64,000 nucleotides of DNA, from contig CM064681.1 in assembly GCA_032717465.1 (NCBI GenBank), positions 17,848,151-17,912,150 of the forward strand. Direction: 5' to 3'. The notes below the pieces were generated by a model. That model worked only from the letters and a program-made list of their open reading frames with translations. It was not told the origin of the DNA and searched no databases. Made by a program: the position numbers and the translations under genes. Below, one piece after another: positions 43,369 to 55,913 of this stretch. How positions within the stretch are numbered: the stretch's first letter is position 1; every line of letters starts with the position of its first letter. This stretch comes from Coenobita brevimanus (taxonomy: Eukaryota; Arthropoda; Malacostraca; Decapoda; Coenobitidae).

Positions 43369-43830
43369 AAGTTGTTTTTTTCTTTTGTATCTGACTTTGG
43401 ACATAGACTATGCTGCATAGTGCAAACAACTTCTTGCCTGGGGCCCAGCATCTTATGTGTAACACAAATTACCCCTTACGACAGGAGTTTAATATTACTA
43501 GTCCTGGCACCCTTTATAAGCTAAGTCATGTAATAGCATAGAGTCTGGTAAGTTTTTATAACATGCCTATGTATCCATCATAGTGTGAAACTATCCCAGC
43601 ATGGTATAAGAGAAGGTATGTTAGCAGAAACCAAAAGGATCTCTGAGGCAAAATCCACCAAAATACTTTTCAGTATGGTTGCAATCATGCACACAATTGA
43701 CTACAACCTGTAGCACTGACCACTTGAATTGTTTTCCCTTTTCCCCACACTAAGGTGCTGAATACAACTCCCCACCTCTAATCATATGTTTGTGATATCC
43801 CTTTTCTGTACTAGAAAACAAAAATATTGA
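43369..43830. other. Unassigned flank of piggyBac 1
   Basis: No recognised gene, terminal repeats or tandem structure. Confidence 0.4.
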
Positions 43831-44094
43831 AATGATTCTTCAGAAGTAGGACTGGCAAAAGTGCACAGATAAGAGATGAAAAAAGCACAAAAATAAGAGA
43901 GCATTCAGGATGAGAGGAGATTTGGAGATCTAAACCCATTATTACATTCCACACTTTAGCCACAAACTTGTAGCTGGCGGAATGTAGTAATGAGTATAGT
44001 CTCCAGATTTCCTCCCAGCCTGAATGCTCTCTTGTTTCTGTGCTTTTTCATCTCTTATCTGTGCACTTTGCCATTCCTCCTTCTTAACAATCAT
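43831..44094. repeat. Long foldback inverted repeat
   Basis: Left arm 43831-43950 and right arm 43979-44094 are reverse complements over about 118 bp at roughly 85-90% by eye, around a 28-bp spacer. Matching blocks include GTGCACAGATAAGAGATGAA and GAGAGCATTCAGG on the left with CCTGAATGCTCTC and TTCATCTCTTATCTGTGCAC on the right. No transposase is present. It may be a foldback-type MITE. Confidence 0.9.
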
Positions 44095-44649
44095 ATTTGA
44101 AGAAAATTTAAGTTTTCCACTTTATGATCCTTTTGTGAAAATATACTTATGCATAAAGCCAGTGTTAGAATTGGATGGTTACATGTATAGCATTCTGAAT
44201 GATTAAAACGAGGGTGCCTTCCCGTGAAAAGAAGTGTTTTGGTATGTACTTTAACTGTAGGTGATTTGTTGTTGATGTTTAAAGATATCGCCCTCCTATA
44301 AGGGGAGCCGGGCCATGCAGTAGCCCAGTCAGTGAGGATGGCTTTTGCCAGGGGCATCTCCTGGTGGGCAACTGCCACCCACCAGGGTCCGCTGGTGGGC
44401 CACCCAGCTGTCCACCAGGGCAACCTGGCAGTCCACCAGAGGGGTCGCTGGGCACGGCGAACAATGCTGTAGGTGAGCTAATCAATATTGCACAAAATGG
44501 CACACTTACGGGTGACCAAGATGCGGTTTTCAGGCTGTAACCCATGAACCGTAGCCTGAATGCTTTTCTAAACACGAAAAGAAACAACTACATTTGACAA
44601 GCAGCATTTTGGTGTATAGTACGTTCGTGTACTCCCTTTTGTTTTGGAG
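44095..44649. other. Unassigned stretch
   Basis: No recognised coding content. GC-rich 44310-44470 has several CCACCAG/CTGGTGG palindromic words (for example CACCAGGGTCCGCTGGTG) but no clear element. Confidence 0.4.
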
Positions 44650-47600
44650 TTATGACTTTTTTTATGCAAGGAAGAAGGAACCAAAGACCAGGAGCCTGTA
44701 AATTGTTCCCTCCAACAAAAACAAAAAAGAAATATATAAGAGAAACAAATTCATGAACTGTTCATTTCGAGATGCCTGAACACACTGCATTTGAAAGACT
44801 GGAGTCATAGACAGTAGGAAATACAAAGAGAGGGAGACAGTTACAGAGCTGACCTGTTGCATACATGAAGGACTGGGAGTAACTGTTAACTCATGCATTA
44901 GAGAGTTGGGCAGAAAAGGGATGTGAATTTGTTGCCTGACAGGTGCTATGCACACACCGTAATAGAAGAGGGATGCAAGCAGACAGTTTAGACAAACAGT
45001 GACCATTGAAGTAGTGACAAAAAAGAGAGAAAGATGCAACAGAACGGCAAAGATACAGAGGTTGTAGGGAGCCAGTAAGAGGAGGAGAGTCGATGAGATG
45101 AAAAGCTTTTCACTCCACCTTGTTGAGAAGAGTTGTATGTGGGGAGCCTCTCTCCACATGAGAGTTGTACTCTACACAGGGGGAAATAAAACCCCTCTAT
45201 AAAGTCAGCAACTGTTCTGGGGTAAAGAAGGCATGGAGTCGGCTTAGCAAACCTAATCTCTTGGAAGCACTTTTTATGAAAGAGGAAATATGCTCTTTCC
45301 CAAAAAAATCCCGAGAAAATGAAACCCAAAGTATATTGAAAGAGGATGCAAGCTTAAGCTGGATATTGCTGAAAATTAGAGCATACTTTGTGGAAGATTT
45401 TGTCAGGTTGATGGGTGTAAGAACTGAGTTTTGATGCATTAAAAACAATAAGATTAATTTTACCCCAACCAGAGCTATAAGCCAAGTCAGACATTAGGTG
45501 TGCCATAGCCTCAGCCCTTGTTTGTTGAAGCAACTGCTGAGATGGAGCCTGCGGTAAGCGAAGGGAAAGGTGAATAATGGAGCCATCAGCGTATGAGTAG
45601 AAAGGGTTAGATGTACAGCTTAGGTCATTGATGAACAAAAGAAGGAGAGAGTTGGTGATAGGACAGAGCCTTGAGAAACACCACTACTGATAGCTCTAGG
45701 AGAAGAACGGTGGCCGCCTACAGCAGCAGCTATAGAACGACCAGAGAGGAAGCTAGAGATAATGGCATAGATAGAAGGATAGAAACCGTAATAGGACAAT
45801 TTGGAAATGAAAGATTTATGCCAGACTCTACCGAAAGACTTTGAGATGTCAAGTGCAATGGCAAATCTTTCACCAAAGTCCCGAAAGGAGGATGACCAGA
45901 AGTCTGAAAGGGAGGTGAGAAGATCCCCAGTGGAGTGTCCCTGCATACTGACGACTGGAAAGAAGGCTGTGACAGGAAAGATGCTTTAGAATGTTTTTGT
46001 TAAGAACAGACTCAAAAACTTTTGAAATACAGGATGTTAAAGCAATTGGGCGAGAATTAGAGTGCTGGAAATGGTCTCCCTTCTTTGGGCAGGCTGAATG
46101 AGAGCAAACTTTCGGCAAGTAGGAAAGGTACAAGTTGATAGACAAAGGCCAAACAATTTACCTAGGCAGGGCATAAGCACAGAATCGCAGTTCTTGAGGA
46201 CAACATAAGGGATCCCATCAGGCCCAATTGAAGAAATTTTAATGTCAGCCATGAGGAAGTCAGAGGGAGAGAAGTGATGGAGGGACAGCACTGGAATTGT
46301 CTAAGGTGGAATTGGAGGAAAATGTCTAAGTGAAGAGTTCTGCTTTAGCAGTGAAGATGTAGCTATAGAGCCATCAGGATGGAAAAGAAGAGGGAAGGGT
46401 GATGAGTTAAAGTTGTTAGAAAAGTTTTTGGCAAGGTGCCAGAAGGAGTGGGAAGAATTTGAGCTGGAGAGTTGAGAGCATTATTTTCAGATGAACTTAT
46501 TTTCAACAGAGCGAAGAACAGATTTAGCACAGTTCCAGGCAGAATCATATAAGAGATGAAATTCAGGAGTGGGTTGGCTATGGCACCTTTTGTAGGCCTT
46601 TTCCTTGTTGTGGACAGCATTGGAACAAGTGTGATTAAACCAAGACTTTGTTGCATTAGTCAAAAGATATGAGGAAGGAATGTATGCGTCCATGCCCTAA
46701 AGAATAACCTCCGTAATGTGCAAGACACACTCAGATGGCTCCCGGCCATGGAAGCAATAATCATTCCAGAGAAATTCAAAGAAGTAATGCCTGATGGCCT
46801 CCCAATCGGCGGCTCCAAAGTGCCACAACCGATGTTTCTTTGGAGGATCGACAGGCCGTACTGGAGCGATAGAACAGGGTAAGATGTAGCGGTTATGATC
46901 GGAGGAACCTAACGAAGAAAAAAAATTAATAGCATAAGCTGAAGGATTAGTTGTAAGGAAGAGGTCAAGTATGTTTTGGATCTCTATCCAAGGCAGCCAG
47001 GGACAAGGGTAGGGTGCTGTACAAGTTGCTCTAGGTCATTAAGGATAGAAAAGATGTAGACTTGTTCACCATGTGGATCAGTGAAAGGAAAGGAGAGCCA
47101 AAGGTGGTGGTGAACATTGAAATCTCAGAATGGAGACTTCAGAGACAAGAGAAATGGATAGAATGTGTTCCATCTTAGAAGTAAGACAGTCGAAGGATTT
47201 CTCATAGTCAGTAGAATTAGAGGATAAGTAAACAGCACAGATATATTAAGTCAGAGAATTACAGGAAAACCGAAGCCAGAGAGTAGAGAAATCGGGAGAT
47301 GCAAGTTCAGGAACACGAGAGCATCATATGCACAACAGCCACCTTTGGCTTTGAAATGGGTATAGACAAAGTAAGAGGATACAGAGAAGAGTTTGCTATC
47401 AGTCTCCTCAGAAAGCTGAGTCTCAGTCAGGAAGAGAAGGTTCGGTTTCGAGGAGGAGAGGTGGTACTCAACAGAGAGAAAATTAGGGGTAAGGCTGTGA
47501 ATGTTGCAGAATCATAGCAGAGAGTCAGACAGTGGTTTCAGGTATCTCTCTGAGTCGTCACCGGGAGAGGGGCAGATGGTGGGGGTATTTATGGTCCCCC

Positions 47601-47850
47601 CTCCCTGGGGACTCCGATGCTTGTTACTGAGACGACATTTTCCTAATTTTGAATAGGAAGTGTTGTGTATAATGTGCATGTAGTTTGGCGCTGACAGTAA
47701 GAGGAACATGTATTGGAAAGCATGCTGACCTACTCTCTGTGTTATTGAAGCACTGAAAATATTAAGGAAAGAGGGATGGACTGGAGCTAGTCCTGAGGGC
47801 TGATGAAGCGGGAGCTCTCTCTGTCTCATCATCTTTTCGTCCACCTTTGG
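44650..47850 (-). pseudogene. CR1/Jockey-like LINE, copy 2
   Basis: Minus-strand copy of the LINE at 30300-33262, with a longer 5' part. From 47844: a leader or ORF1 remnant, then EN at about 47470-47290 (FLTETQLS, HFKAKGGCC), SSDHN near 46900, and MDAYIPSSYLLTNATKSWFNH (46693). Then SIGPDGIPYVVLKN (46240), SNSRPIALTSCISKVFESVL, GHSTGDLLTSLSDFW, LDISKSFGRVWHKS and SGVSQGSVLSPTL. The catalytic box reads SYADGS (near 45590), and the thumb follows to 44740. It ends in a short A-run (TTTTTTT on plus near 44658). Frame breaks occur about every 200-300 bp. The catalytic box has D-G where DD is expected, a different change from copy 1. Confidence 0.88.
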
Positions 47851-47886
47851 AGTGCTGCCCCGCTCGACTGGTGTTACAGTCTACTC

Positions 47887-47913
47887 CCTACTGTGTCTGT
47901 GTGTGTGCGTGTG

Positions 47914-47977
<64 letters not shown>

Positions 47978-48123
47978 TGTATGTGTGTGTGTGTGTGTGC
48001 TCGCGCGCATGTGTCTGTGTCTCTGAGTGATTGTGCCTGTGTCTCTATGTGTGTGCGCGACTTTGTGTGTGTGTGTGTATATGTGTACTTGCATGTCTGT
48101 GTGTGCATGCGTTATTCATTGTA

Positions 48124-48189
<66 letters not shown>

Positions 48190-48196
48190 TGTGTGT
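47887..48196. repeat. (GT)n microsatellite, two blocks
   Basis: GT repeat at about 47893-47985 and 48128-48196, with a degenerate GT-rich stretch between them. The G-rich repeat copy E starts directly after. Confidence 0.97.
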
Positions 48197-49545
48197 TGGA
48201 GACAGTTGGTTGGATGGGTGGGTGGAGGTGAGTTAGGATGAACTGGTTGGTGGGGTAGATCGGTGCATCGCCAAAGTGGTAAGGTGGTGGGTTAGTTGGG
48301 TGGGGTATGTGGAGTGGCTTGGAGTGGGTTGAAAGGGTAGATGGGGTAGTGAGTGGGTGCCTGGGGTAGGCTGGGTCGGTGAATGACTACATATGTCGGT
48401 GGTCGCGGGGGGGTCGGTAAGTTAGGTGTGCATGGGATGAATTTGGTGGATGAGTAGGGTTCGAATGGGTGAATGCGACTGAGAAGTGAACGAGGTTCGG
48501 TAAAAAGGGTCGTTGGACATATGGATGGGCGGATGGGTCGGTGGGAGGTGTGGGTGGACAGGGCAGATGGGTTTCCAGGATGGGGTGGATGTGCAGGGTG
48601 TGTGAGTGTTTTGGGAGATGTGGGTGAGTACAGTGGGAGTGTTGAGTGGATGGATGAGATGGATGGCGTTGTTGGGTGAGTAGAGTGGGTGGTATTCGTG
48701 GATGGGGAGAGTGGGTGGTAGGGGTCAGTTAGCAAGATGGGTAGCCGATTGTGCCGGCAGAGTGGGTCGCCAGGGTGAGTGGGGATGGTGGGTTGGCAGA
48801 GTGAGTAGGCACAGTGGGTTGCCAAAGTGGGCATGGTTAGCCGCCAGGGTGGTTAAGACGATTGCGCGGCCGGGATGCTCTGGGGAGGTGGCTGTTTTGG
48901 TGGGTTGGATGGTTGGAAGGGTTCAAGGAGGGTAGGTGAGTGAGTGAATGTATTAAATAGCATTGTTAGGTGAGCTTCTTGGGTGACATTCGTGGGTTAC
49001 CAGGGTGAATGGCAGTGATCGGTGGGCTGGGTGGGTCGCCCAGGTTGCTGGGCAGGGGGAGGTCGGTGGGTTATGTTGGATGGTTTGAGTGGGTAGATGC
49101 ATGAGTAGATAGGTGAATATGTGACTTTCCAGATGACAAGGCGGGAGAGGGACTTATGTGGCCATATAACTTGTCACTGTTACTTGGATTATAGTATATC
49201 GCTTAGAACACGTTAGAAAAATATTTGGCAATCAAACTATCTACATCAGGTTCGGTTTACTGAAATCTAGTTATACTTTGATATTATTACATCTCATGGA
49301 ACTGAAGGTCTATGCACTTGATAATGCACCTAATACGGTAGTAGGATAAATGAAAGTAACATTTCATACGGGAAGACGTGTGAGGGAGCGAAGCTTCGTA
49401 TCTCCGATCCATCCGCCAAACAAATCACTACATCGGTGTGGGTAAGGAGGGGGAGTTCAGACGTGAGCGATTAACCTGACCTCAAGTGGGAGATTACTCT
49501 GTCCCCTTATTAGTGTTTATGACTGTACACATTAATCACTGTACT
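48197..49545 (+). repeat. Dispersed G-rich repeat family, full copy (copy E)
   Basis: Satellite 48197-49130 with GGTGGGTTGCCA, GGGTGAGTGGGGATGGTGGG and GGATGGGTGG words. Junction 49131-49245 (GATGACAAGG, GTCACTGTTACTTGGATTAT, AGTATATCGCTTAGAACACG). Tail to about 49545 (CTCATGGAACTGAAGG, GTAGGATAAATGA, TCTCCGATCCATC, GGTAAGGAGGGGGAGTT, GCGATTAACCTG, TTAGTGTTTATGACTGTACA). It is uninterrupted, so it serves as the reference copy. Confidence 0.8.
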
Positions 49546-49789
49546 CGAATCAATATTTAATACTCATGGAGTGCTATATATACGGTTATGACAGTAGTCA
49601 GTTTCCACACAGAAGGGAAATTTAGAAGCACCTTAAGTTTTTAATGCAAAATGATGAAGCGACAATGGTCCATTGTAAAGACAAAGACAGTTGGTAAGTG
49701 AGGTCTTGACTGTTCCAAAAATAAGTTTTGCCCTCTATCTAAGTAATAGCAAGTACTAAAAACTGAAAAATTTATAAGATTTAGAAAAA

Positions 49790-50160
49790 AAAAAACGGAT
49801 ATATGTCGAAGAGGATGCTGAAAGTGAAGTGATATTTGAAGACAAGCCTGATATTGTTGGCCCAATCTCAACTAAGAAACTGACATGGGCCAGCATAAGT
49901 AAACCACGTCGTGTAATGAATTTGGTCCTAAAAATAAATGTGGTATATGTGGTAGGGAACTATGAAATGAAGTGATGGTTCTAGTAAAATGAAGAGACAT
50001 TTAAATGCAAAGCACACCTACCATTTTGATTAATCTCTGGATTTCTTCACAGCACGTTTACATGATAAACAACAAATGTTTGGTTTTGAGAAGAGCATGA
50101 AAGTAATAAAGGAGGCTAAAAAAAACAGCTATTTAGTAGCAGAATAGAGAACCGAATGGG
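49790..50160 (+). pseudogene. ZBED/hAT-like N-terminal fragment with BED zinc finger
   Basis: The plus strand reads CGICGREL, then in another frame SKMKRHLNAKHTYHF, giving the C-x2-C...H-x4-H pattern of a BED finger. SLDFFTARLHDKQQMFGFEK and SMKVIKEAKKNSYLVAE follow. This order is that of ZBED5/SCAND3-like hAT-derived genes. Stops and indels (e.g. after REL) break it. The matching downstream part may be the fragment at 56210-58014, separated by about 6 kb that includes a piggyBac. Confidence 0.7.
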
Positions 50161-51386
50161 ACGCCACGTAACCTTGACAACTGCTATTCTCGTTCTAAAC
50201 AAACGTAGCAGATGATGCAATACCAATGCTAAAGAGGTAAATACGCAATGAAAAGGGTTCATTGCTTTTTTTCATATTATAATCACCAGCCTGAAACTTC
50301 CGTTTATAATTTCTTATGTTTTCTGCCGTATGAAGGGAACATAATAGTGTGAAAAGGTAATACGTAAACCCTACAAAAATACTTCATATCATTACGATGC
50401 AGCTGCCATTTAGAGATAGTAAGAAAGTAAATTATCAGGTAAATTTAATTAAGAAAAAGAAGAGACAACACTTGTACAGGATGTTGAAACAATTGCATGG
50501 TCAAGTGAACTTGAGTCAGGTCCTAGTACTGTTCAGTCTGTCAACCCTGCTTCAATCAGAAAATTTTATCCTCCAGGCAGAGTGAAAAAAAATGCTAAGA
50601 GAGAACCTGCGTCTAATAAAACTGAAACGATCAAAGATAACATTATTCTTCCATGAATCCAGGGTGATACACAGTATTATAGGGACGACTTCTGTATATC
50701 TTTAGTTCTTAGATACCTATACAGAGATTTCCTGGAACGGTAACCTACTTTGGAGACGGAAAGTTGAATCTGTCTGTTTAGAGGCCCAAATCTGAATTGG
50801 ACTTATGCAAGTCTGCCAAATTTACACTACCCTTCACTAGGATAAACAATTTTCTTGTAGTACGACTGTGAGAATTTCTATTATATTAATGCCTATCTTC
50901 ACCATGTGCTATTTGAAGACTGTATATGAATAATTCCTACAAGAAAAAAGAACTAAACGACTTTTGTTGGGGCTTTTATCTTATTTACTTGCTTAAACTG
51001 TATAATGGTTATAGACCGCGCAGACATTGAATTTGCTATTGCATCCAGGATGTCTGTTCAAAGGCTAACGTTGCAGCATACTGGGGAGGGGTATGAACGT
51101 AATCGAAGTTATATTTTCAGTCTAATGAATTTGTTCTGTTATGTTCGTACTTTGTACTCTGGATCAACATCCGGTAGAGCAATTACAAAACATCAGTAAT
51201 ACTGTCATACTCTAATTCTGGGGATTTTGTTTTATCGTTTTTTCCCCATAAATCGGCATAGTACCTGCAAGGGTCCCTAAGACTGTTCTTCCATTCCATA
51301 TTAAAGAATAGTTTTGTGTCAGTATAAAAATGGCAAAAAGAATTCCAGGATGGAGAAAATATATAAGAGCTACGCCATGCTTGCTT

Positions 51387-51390
<4 letters not shown>
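50161..51390. other. Unassigned stretch
   Basis: Contains short frames such as the one at about 50480-50640 (SSELESGPSTVQSVNPASIR) that I do not recognise. No terminal repeats were noticed. Confidence 0.4.

Positions 51391-51451
<61 letters not shown>
51391..51451. repeat. (GA)n microsatellite
   Basis: About 60 bp of pure GA repeat. Confidence 0.97.
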
Positions 51452-51453
<2 letters not shown>

Positions 51454-51931
51454 AAATACAGAAAATACCAGCATGTCTCAGGTGCTATTCAAAACTCTTG
51501 GTAAAACTGTATCAAAGTTTTTGCCATCTAAAGTACAATGCATCTCAACTGATACCCATGACTAAAGCAATAATTCATCATACTGCTAGCTTACCACTAA
51601 ACAGAACCAAACCAAATTAAATCAGCCCATCTAATAGAGAACACTGCTGGACCTAATCGATACAAATAAAATTTTGACATTACTAACGTACATTGCCACT
51701 AGACCCAGCTGGATCAAATTCTGACTACCGTGCCATAACTTTTCCATGTGAACAAAATCTAGTGGAACCTACACAGCCTTAAGTAACAGTAAGTGGTTAC
51801 CAAACACACAGGGTATATATACAGCACAGTGACTCAGTGAAGGTACTGTACTGTGGGAAAAAAAATCAAATTAAGAAGTTGAAAAGGTAATTGGTATTGT
51901 ACTACAGTGCATGCTAGACAAGCGTCACTGT
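51452..51931. other. Unassigned stretch left of piggyBac 2
   Basis: About 480 bp of AT-rich unique-looking DNA with no gene recognised. Confidence 0.4.
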
Positions 51932-52337
51932 TTAACCCGCCCGGTCCTGGCCGATTTTCCACCACTGATCCCCCCCAGTCCCGGCAGATTTTGGAAAAAA
52001 ATTTTTTTGGCTCAAACCTCCGCTTTTGGTGGGAAACAATGGAAAATCACAATGAAAGTGGTCACCAGGGTCTATAAGTGACCTATACAGATAGGCTATA
52101 CCTTACATGCACCTGGTACTGTGTTCTATGGAGGTGCTCTGCGTCTCACATTTTCTATGCCGGGGCTTAGTATGGGAAACCATTCACAATAGGTACATGT
52201 TTATTTATTACAAACAAAAAAACATGTAGCACAAGAGTAAATTGGTTTTTGTACAAAAATACAGGTGAAATAAGCATTGTTCCACTGGGGGAACCTAGCA
52301 AAATTGCCCAAATTGGGCACAGATGATTCGCTAATAT

Positions 52338-52985
52338 TGTTGTTTCAGCATACATTCCATTTTATCTACTTGCGTAATACTTTTTCAATAACCCCATACC
52401 CGTTTCCACTTTATATAACTGTTATCACATATTTACAGGCCTTACAATTATATTTAGCATAATGTTAACATATATTTATATAGTGAGCGCACTCACTATG
52501 ACTGTTATTTCAGCGTACATTTCATTTTAAACATACATAATACTTTTCCACTAACATTATACCCATTTCCACTTTATATAGCTGTTATCACATATTTGCA
52601 GACCTTACAATTATATTTAGCGTAATGTTAGTGCATACTTACATAGTGAACGCACCAGCTAGGCCTGTTGTTTCAACTTACATTCCATTTTTCACGTACA
52701 TTATACTTTTCCACTAACATTACACCCGTTTCCACTTTATATAATTGTTATCACATATTTACAGCCTTACTATTATAGTGAGCGTCAGATTATCGCATGT
52801 TTGCATAGTGAGCTAACTCGCTATGACTACTGTTTCAACTTACATTCTATTTTTCTACTTATACTTTTCCACTTACACTATACCAGTTTCCATTTTATAT
52901 TACGGTTATCACATACTTACAGACCTTACTATTATAGTGAGTGTCAGATTATCACATATTTACAGCACTTAAAGCGTCATATTGC
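52338..52985. repeat. Four ~163-bp tandem repeats, subterminal in piggyBac 2
   Basis: Units start at about 52338, 52502, 52665 and 52828 with TGTTGTTTCARCWTACATTC. Each continues with TACTTTTCCACTAACATTATAC-like, GTTTCCACTTTATATA, TGTTATCACATATTTACAG and CCTTACAATTATA. They lie between the transposase stop and the 3' terminus. Confidence 0.9.
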
Positions 52986-52995
52986 AAGTACACAC

Positions 52996-55151
52996 AGTAT
53001 TAGTAATTCACTAACATGTGGTATTCTTTGAAGCAAGGCGCAGTGCACAAGCCAATGTTGCAGTCCACACACTCATACCTCGTGTCTTTTCTTTGAGTGG
53101 TTTCTTTCACTAGGGAATTGCTACAGACTTGACACCGCCACTGGGGTCTAGGGCAGTTCGGTTGAGGAGGTATGAAGCTGGGGAAGTGATGTGCGGTGAG
53201 GCTTAGGGGAGTCTGTGGGGCAGTGGTGGGGCCTGTCCTCTACATATTTCGTGAAGATTTTGCGGGCCAGCTCCCTCACAAACCCCTCGAAGGTCTCTAA
53301 GGTTCCCATAGTCATGGCGTGGAGGTAGTGTGCGTTCAGGACCGTGATATCAAGCAAGTGGAAGAAGAGCTTTTGGTACCATTTTATCGTGGTCCTGGCA
53401 CACTCCACACTGGAAATCATGGAGTCGGACTGGTTCACTTGCCTCATGTTGATATTGTAGTCCAATACCGAGTCAGGTTTCCAGACGTGGCACCTCCTCT
53501 CGCTGCGGTAATCCACGGAGTCTGTGCAGTGCATGAGGGGGCAGTGTACCGTCGATAGGTGGGAAACGTCCCTGGTGTGGTTCCATAGGATGGCGAGTAT
53601 GTTATTAGCCTTGAAAAAAAACATCTCATTCCTGTCAAGTTTCCTCCCACCTTGACCATATGCTGACGGTTTTTCTTTACGGTGCCACAGACTCCGGTGT
53701 CTTGCAGGTGTACCGTGCGAGAAGGGGACTAGTGTACCAGTTGTCCAGGTAGGGCACGTGACCACGATGAAGGTACTCCTCTATCACTGTCTTTACCACG
53801 GCCTCTGAGAGTCCAACACTTCGATCTTCTATTATGTCTGTCTGTGTGCCTGTGTACAAGACTATGTCTTGCACATGACCAGTCTTACAGTCAAACATAA
53901 CAAAGATCTTGAACCAAAAACGGTGTCTCTTGCTGGGTATGTACTGATGAAGAGAAATATTGCCTCTTCACAACACGAGACTCTTGTCTATGACAAGGTC
54001 TCGATAAGGATAGAAGGATGAGCTGAACTTTTCCCACAGGTAATCAAATACCAGCCATATTCTCCTCATTCTATCCATGTTATTTGCATTAGCAAGATCG
54101 TCGGCATCATAAACGTGGAGGCAGCTCAGAATTTGCTGAAACCTATTCTGGCCCATTACTTTCCCAAAGAAAGGTGTGCTGATCATCGGGTCCGTAGACC
54201 AGTATGCCAGAATTTGTGTTTTCCATACAATACCCATCAAAAGAACCAGGGCTAGAAAGATAAACATCTCAATTATGGTAACTGGGTAATCATACTGGAG
54301 GGATTGACTGCTTCTCTTACCTTCACGCTTGCTTTCACGGCGCTGGCTGCTTGCACATGCATTAGTCTGTTCTACAATCTGCTCCACAAACTCCTTCCCA
54401 AGGAACAGGTAGAAGAAATCCACCCTGATGGAGCCGGCGTGGATTCCTGGAGCCTTGCAGCCAGACCGCCACTCCTCAGTGAAGGGGTGAATGATGAGAG
54501 TGAAGTTACTACCATCTTCCCAGTTCCATGACACACTACCAACTCCAGCCTCATCCCCATCGTCGCCTTCGTCGGGGTGGGGAGGAGAGGGTGGTGGGGG
54601 AGGTTGGGGAGGTGGAAAGTGGCGACCTTCCCCAATTGAGCTCCTCTTCCCTCTCCCTTTTCCTTTCCCCTTTCCTTTCCCTTTCCTTCCTTTCCTCACA
54701 CCACGTGCTTGTGCTGCCTCCCTCACACCACGACTTTCACCGCTCACTCCTGTCACACAACTTCCGCTTTCACCACTCACTTCCGCCACACCACGTCCGC
54801 CTTCCCCATACAAAGCACTTGGCCCATATCTGATTCTCCTCCTCGCCTCCCTTTCAGGTCCACGCGGCGAAATCCTATCTCTCCCGAGCCACAAGGTAGC
54901 CCTCGCCCTCCCTTTCTTCTAGGGGCTGGAGAGAGGTGCTTGCACGTGGCTGGGGTGAAGGCTGGCCTTCTCTAGCTTCACGATACGTCACATATCGCTG
55001 CTTCCTTGGAGACGATACTTCCTCTTGTTTTGTCATCGGGAAGCATGTAATCCTTGTCTGCAACGTCATCATCAAGTGGGGAATCGCTGTCACCAGCGAA
55101 GGCGTCCAGGGTGGCTTGAATCTCAGCGTCAGAGAGATCTCGGCGCACCAT
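52996..55151 (-). pseudogene. piggyBac transposase 2 (PGBD4-like)
   Basis: The likely start is at 55151 (MVRRDLSDAEIQATLDAFAG), with an acidic N-terminus. A frame change follows, then a Gly/Lys/Pro-rich linker (KGKGKGKGKGRGKRS). One frame from 54894 to 53677 is broken only by TGA at 53968-53970. It contains FFYLFLGKEFVEQIVEQTNA, MGIVWKTQILAYWSTDPMIS, the first catalytic Asp in DLVIDKSLVL, YIPSKRHRFWFKIFVMFDCK, and the second Asp in YLDNWYTSPLLARY. After a frameshift near 53690, SVLDYNINMRQVNQSD holds the third Asp. A second frameshift near 53150 precedes the C-terminal Cys-rich domain (WRCQVCSNS, CVDCNIGLCTAPCFKEYH), which ends near 52996. The catalytic Asp residues all remain. Confidence 0.88.
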
Positions 55152-55415
55152 GTCTGTTCAGGGTCACTGCTACAAGGTGAGTGATAGAGACAAGGGAGTG
55201 AGTGGGTCACGTGGGGTCAGGGAGTGTCCCCCCCCCCAGTGGCGGATTACGGAAAGTGTCCCACTCGTACGTACCAAAAATCAAGCACGAGATTTGAAAA
55301 TTGAGCAAATGACAGACCTTGCAATTGCAAAATGTATGGATATGTTGTCTGGTGTCACCCTGACAACGTTGCAACGTTTCCATACGCTGACGGGACGCCT
55401 CGGGTAAATTTATGG

Positions 55416-55420
<5 letters not shown>

Positions 55421-55457
<37 letters not shown>

Positions 55458-55503
55458 CTCTCTCTCTCTCTCTCTCTCTCTCAGAGAGAGAGAGAGAGAG
55501 AGA
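55421..55503. repeat. (TA)n then (CT)n(AG)n self-complementary tract
   Basis: TA repeat to about 55453, then about 24 bp of CT directly followed by about 18 bp of AG, a near-perfect inverted repeat able to form a hairpin. Confidence 0.95.
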
Positions 55504-55913
55504 CCACAATTCTTGTGTGCTGTGTGTGACACAGAAACAAAATGTAGTAATTTATACATTACTTACAGACTTAAGTGTTGCAAGGAAAAATAAAAAAATG
55601 AATGTATAAAGAAACTTTATTTCTCCCAGAATGTTTAATTAAATATTACCAAAAAATAATGAAAAGGTACTACGAAAAAGTTTGCATCCACACCTGTAAT
55701 ATTCCAGCCACCCCAGTTTTGAAGAATTTCTTTGATGCTAACCTTTACTTAATATTACACCACTCTAAGTATTAGAAGGTTGATATTTGAACACATTCAT
55801 GGTGGCTTTCGCATTTGTATATTGATTTCCTTCCTCCCAAGAAAAAATAATAGAGGATATGTAAAAGCTTCAGTCTCGGATGTTTGTTTATAAACAGCAT
55901 TACCTTTTCGTAG
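55504..55913. other. Unassigned AT-rich stretch
   Basis: About 400 bp with no gene or repeat recognised. Confidence 0.4.

Larger units (their letters stand above)
51936..55230 (-). mobile_element. piggyBac-type transposon 2
   Basis: The left terminus (3' end of the element) is at 51936 next to TTAA (51932-51935) and reads CCCGCCCGGTCCTGGCCGAT. A related phrase, AGTCCCGGCAGATTTT, follows about 45 bp in. Next come a 164-bp-type tandem repeat (52338-52985) and the transposase on the minus strand. The right terminus was not found; the element seems cut near 55230 by another sequence starting CAGTGGCGGATTACGG. Confidence 0.8.
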
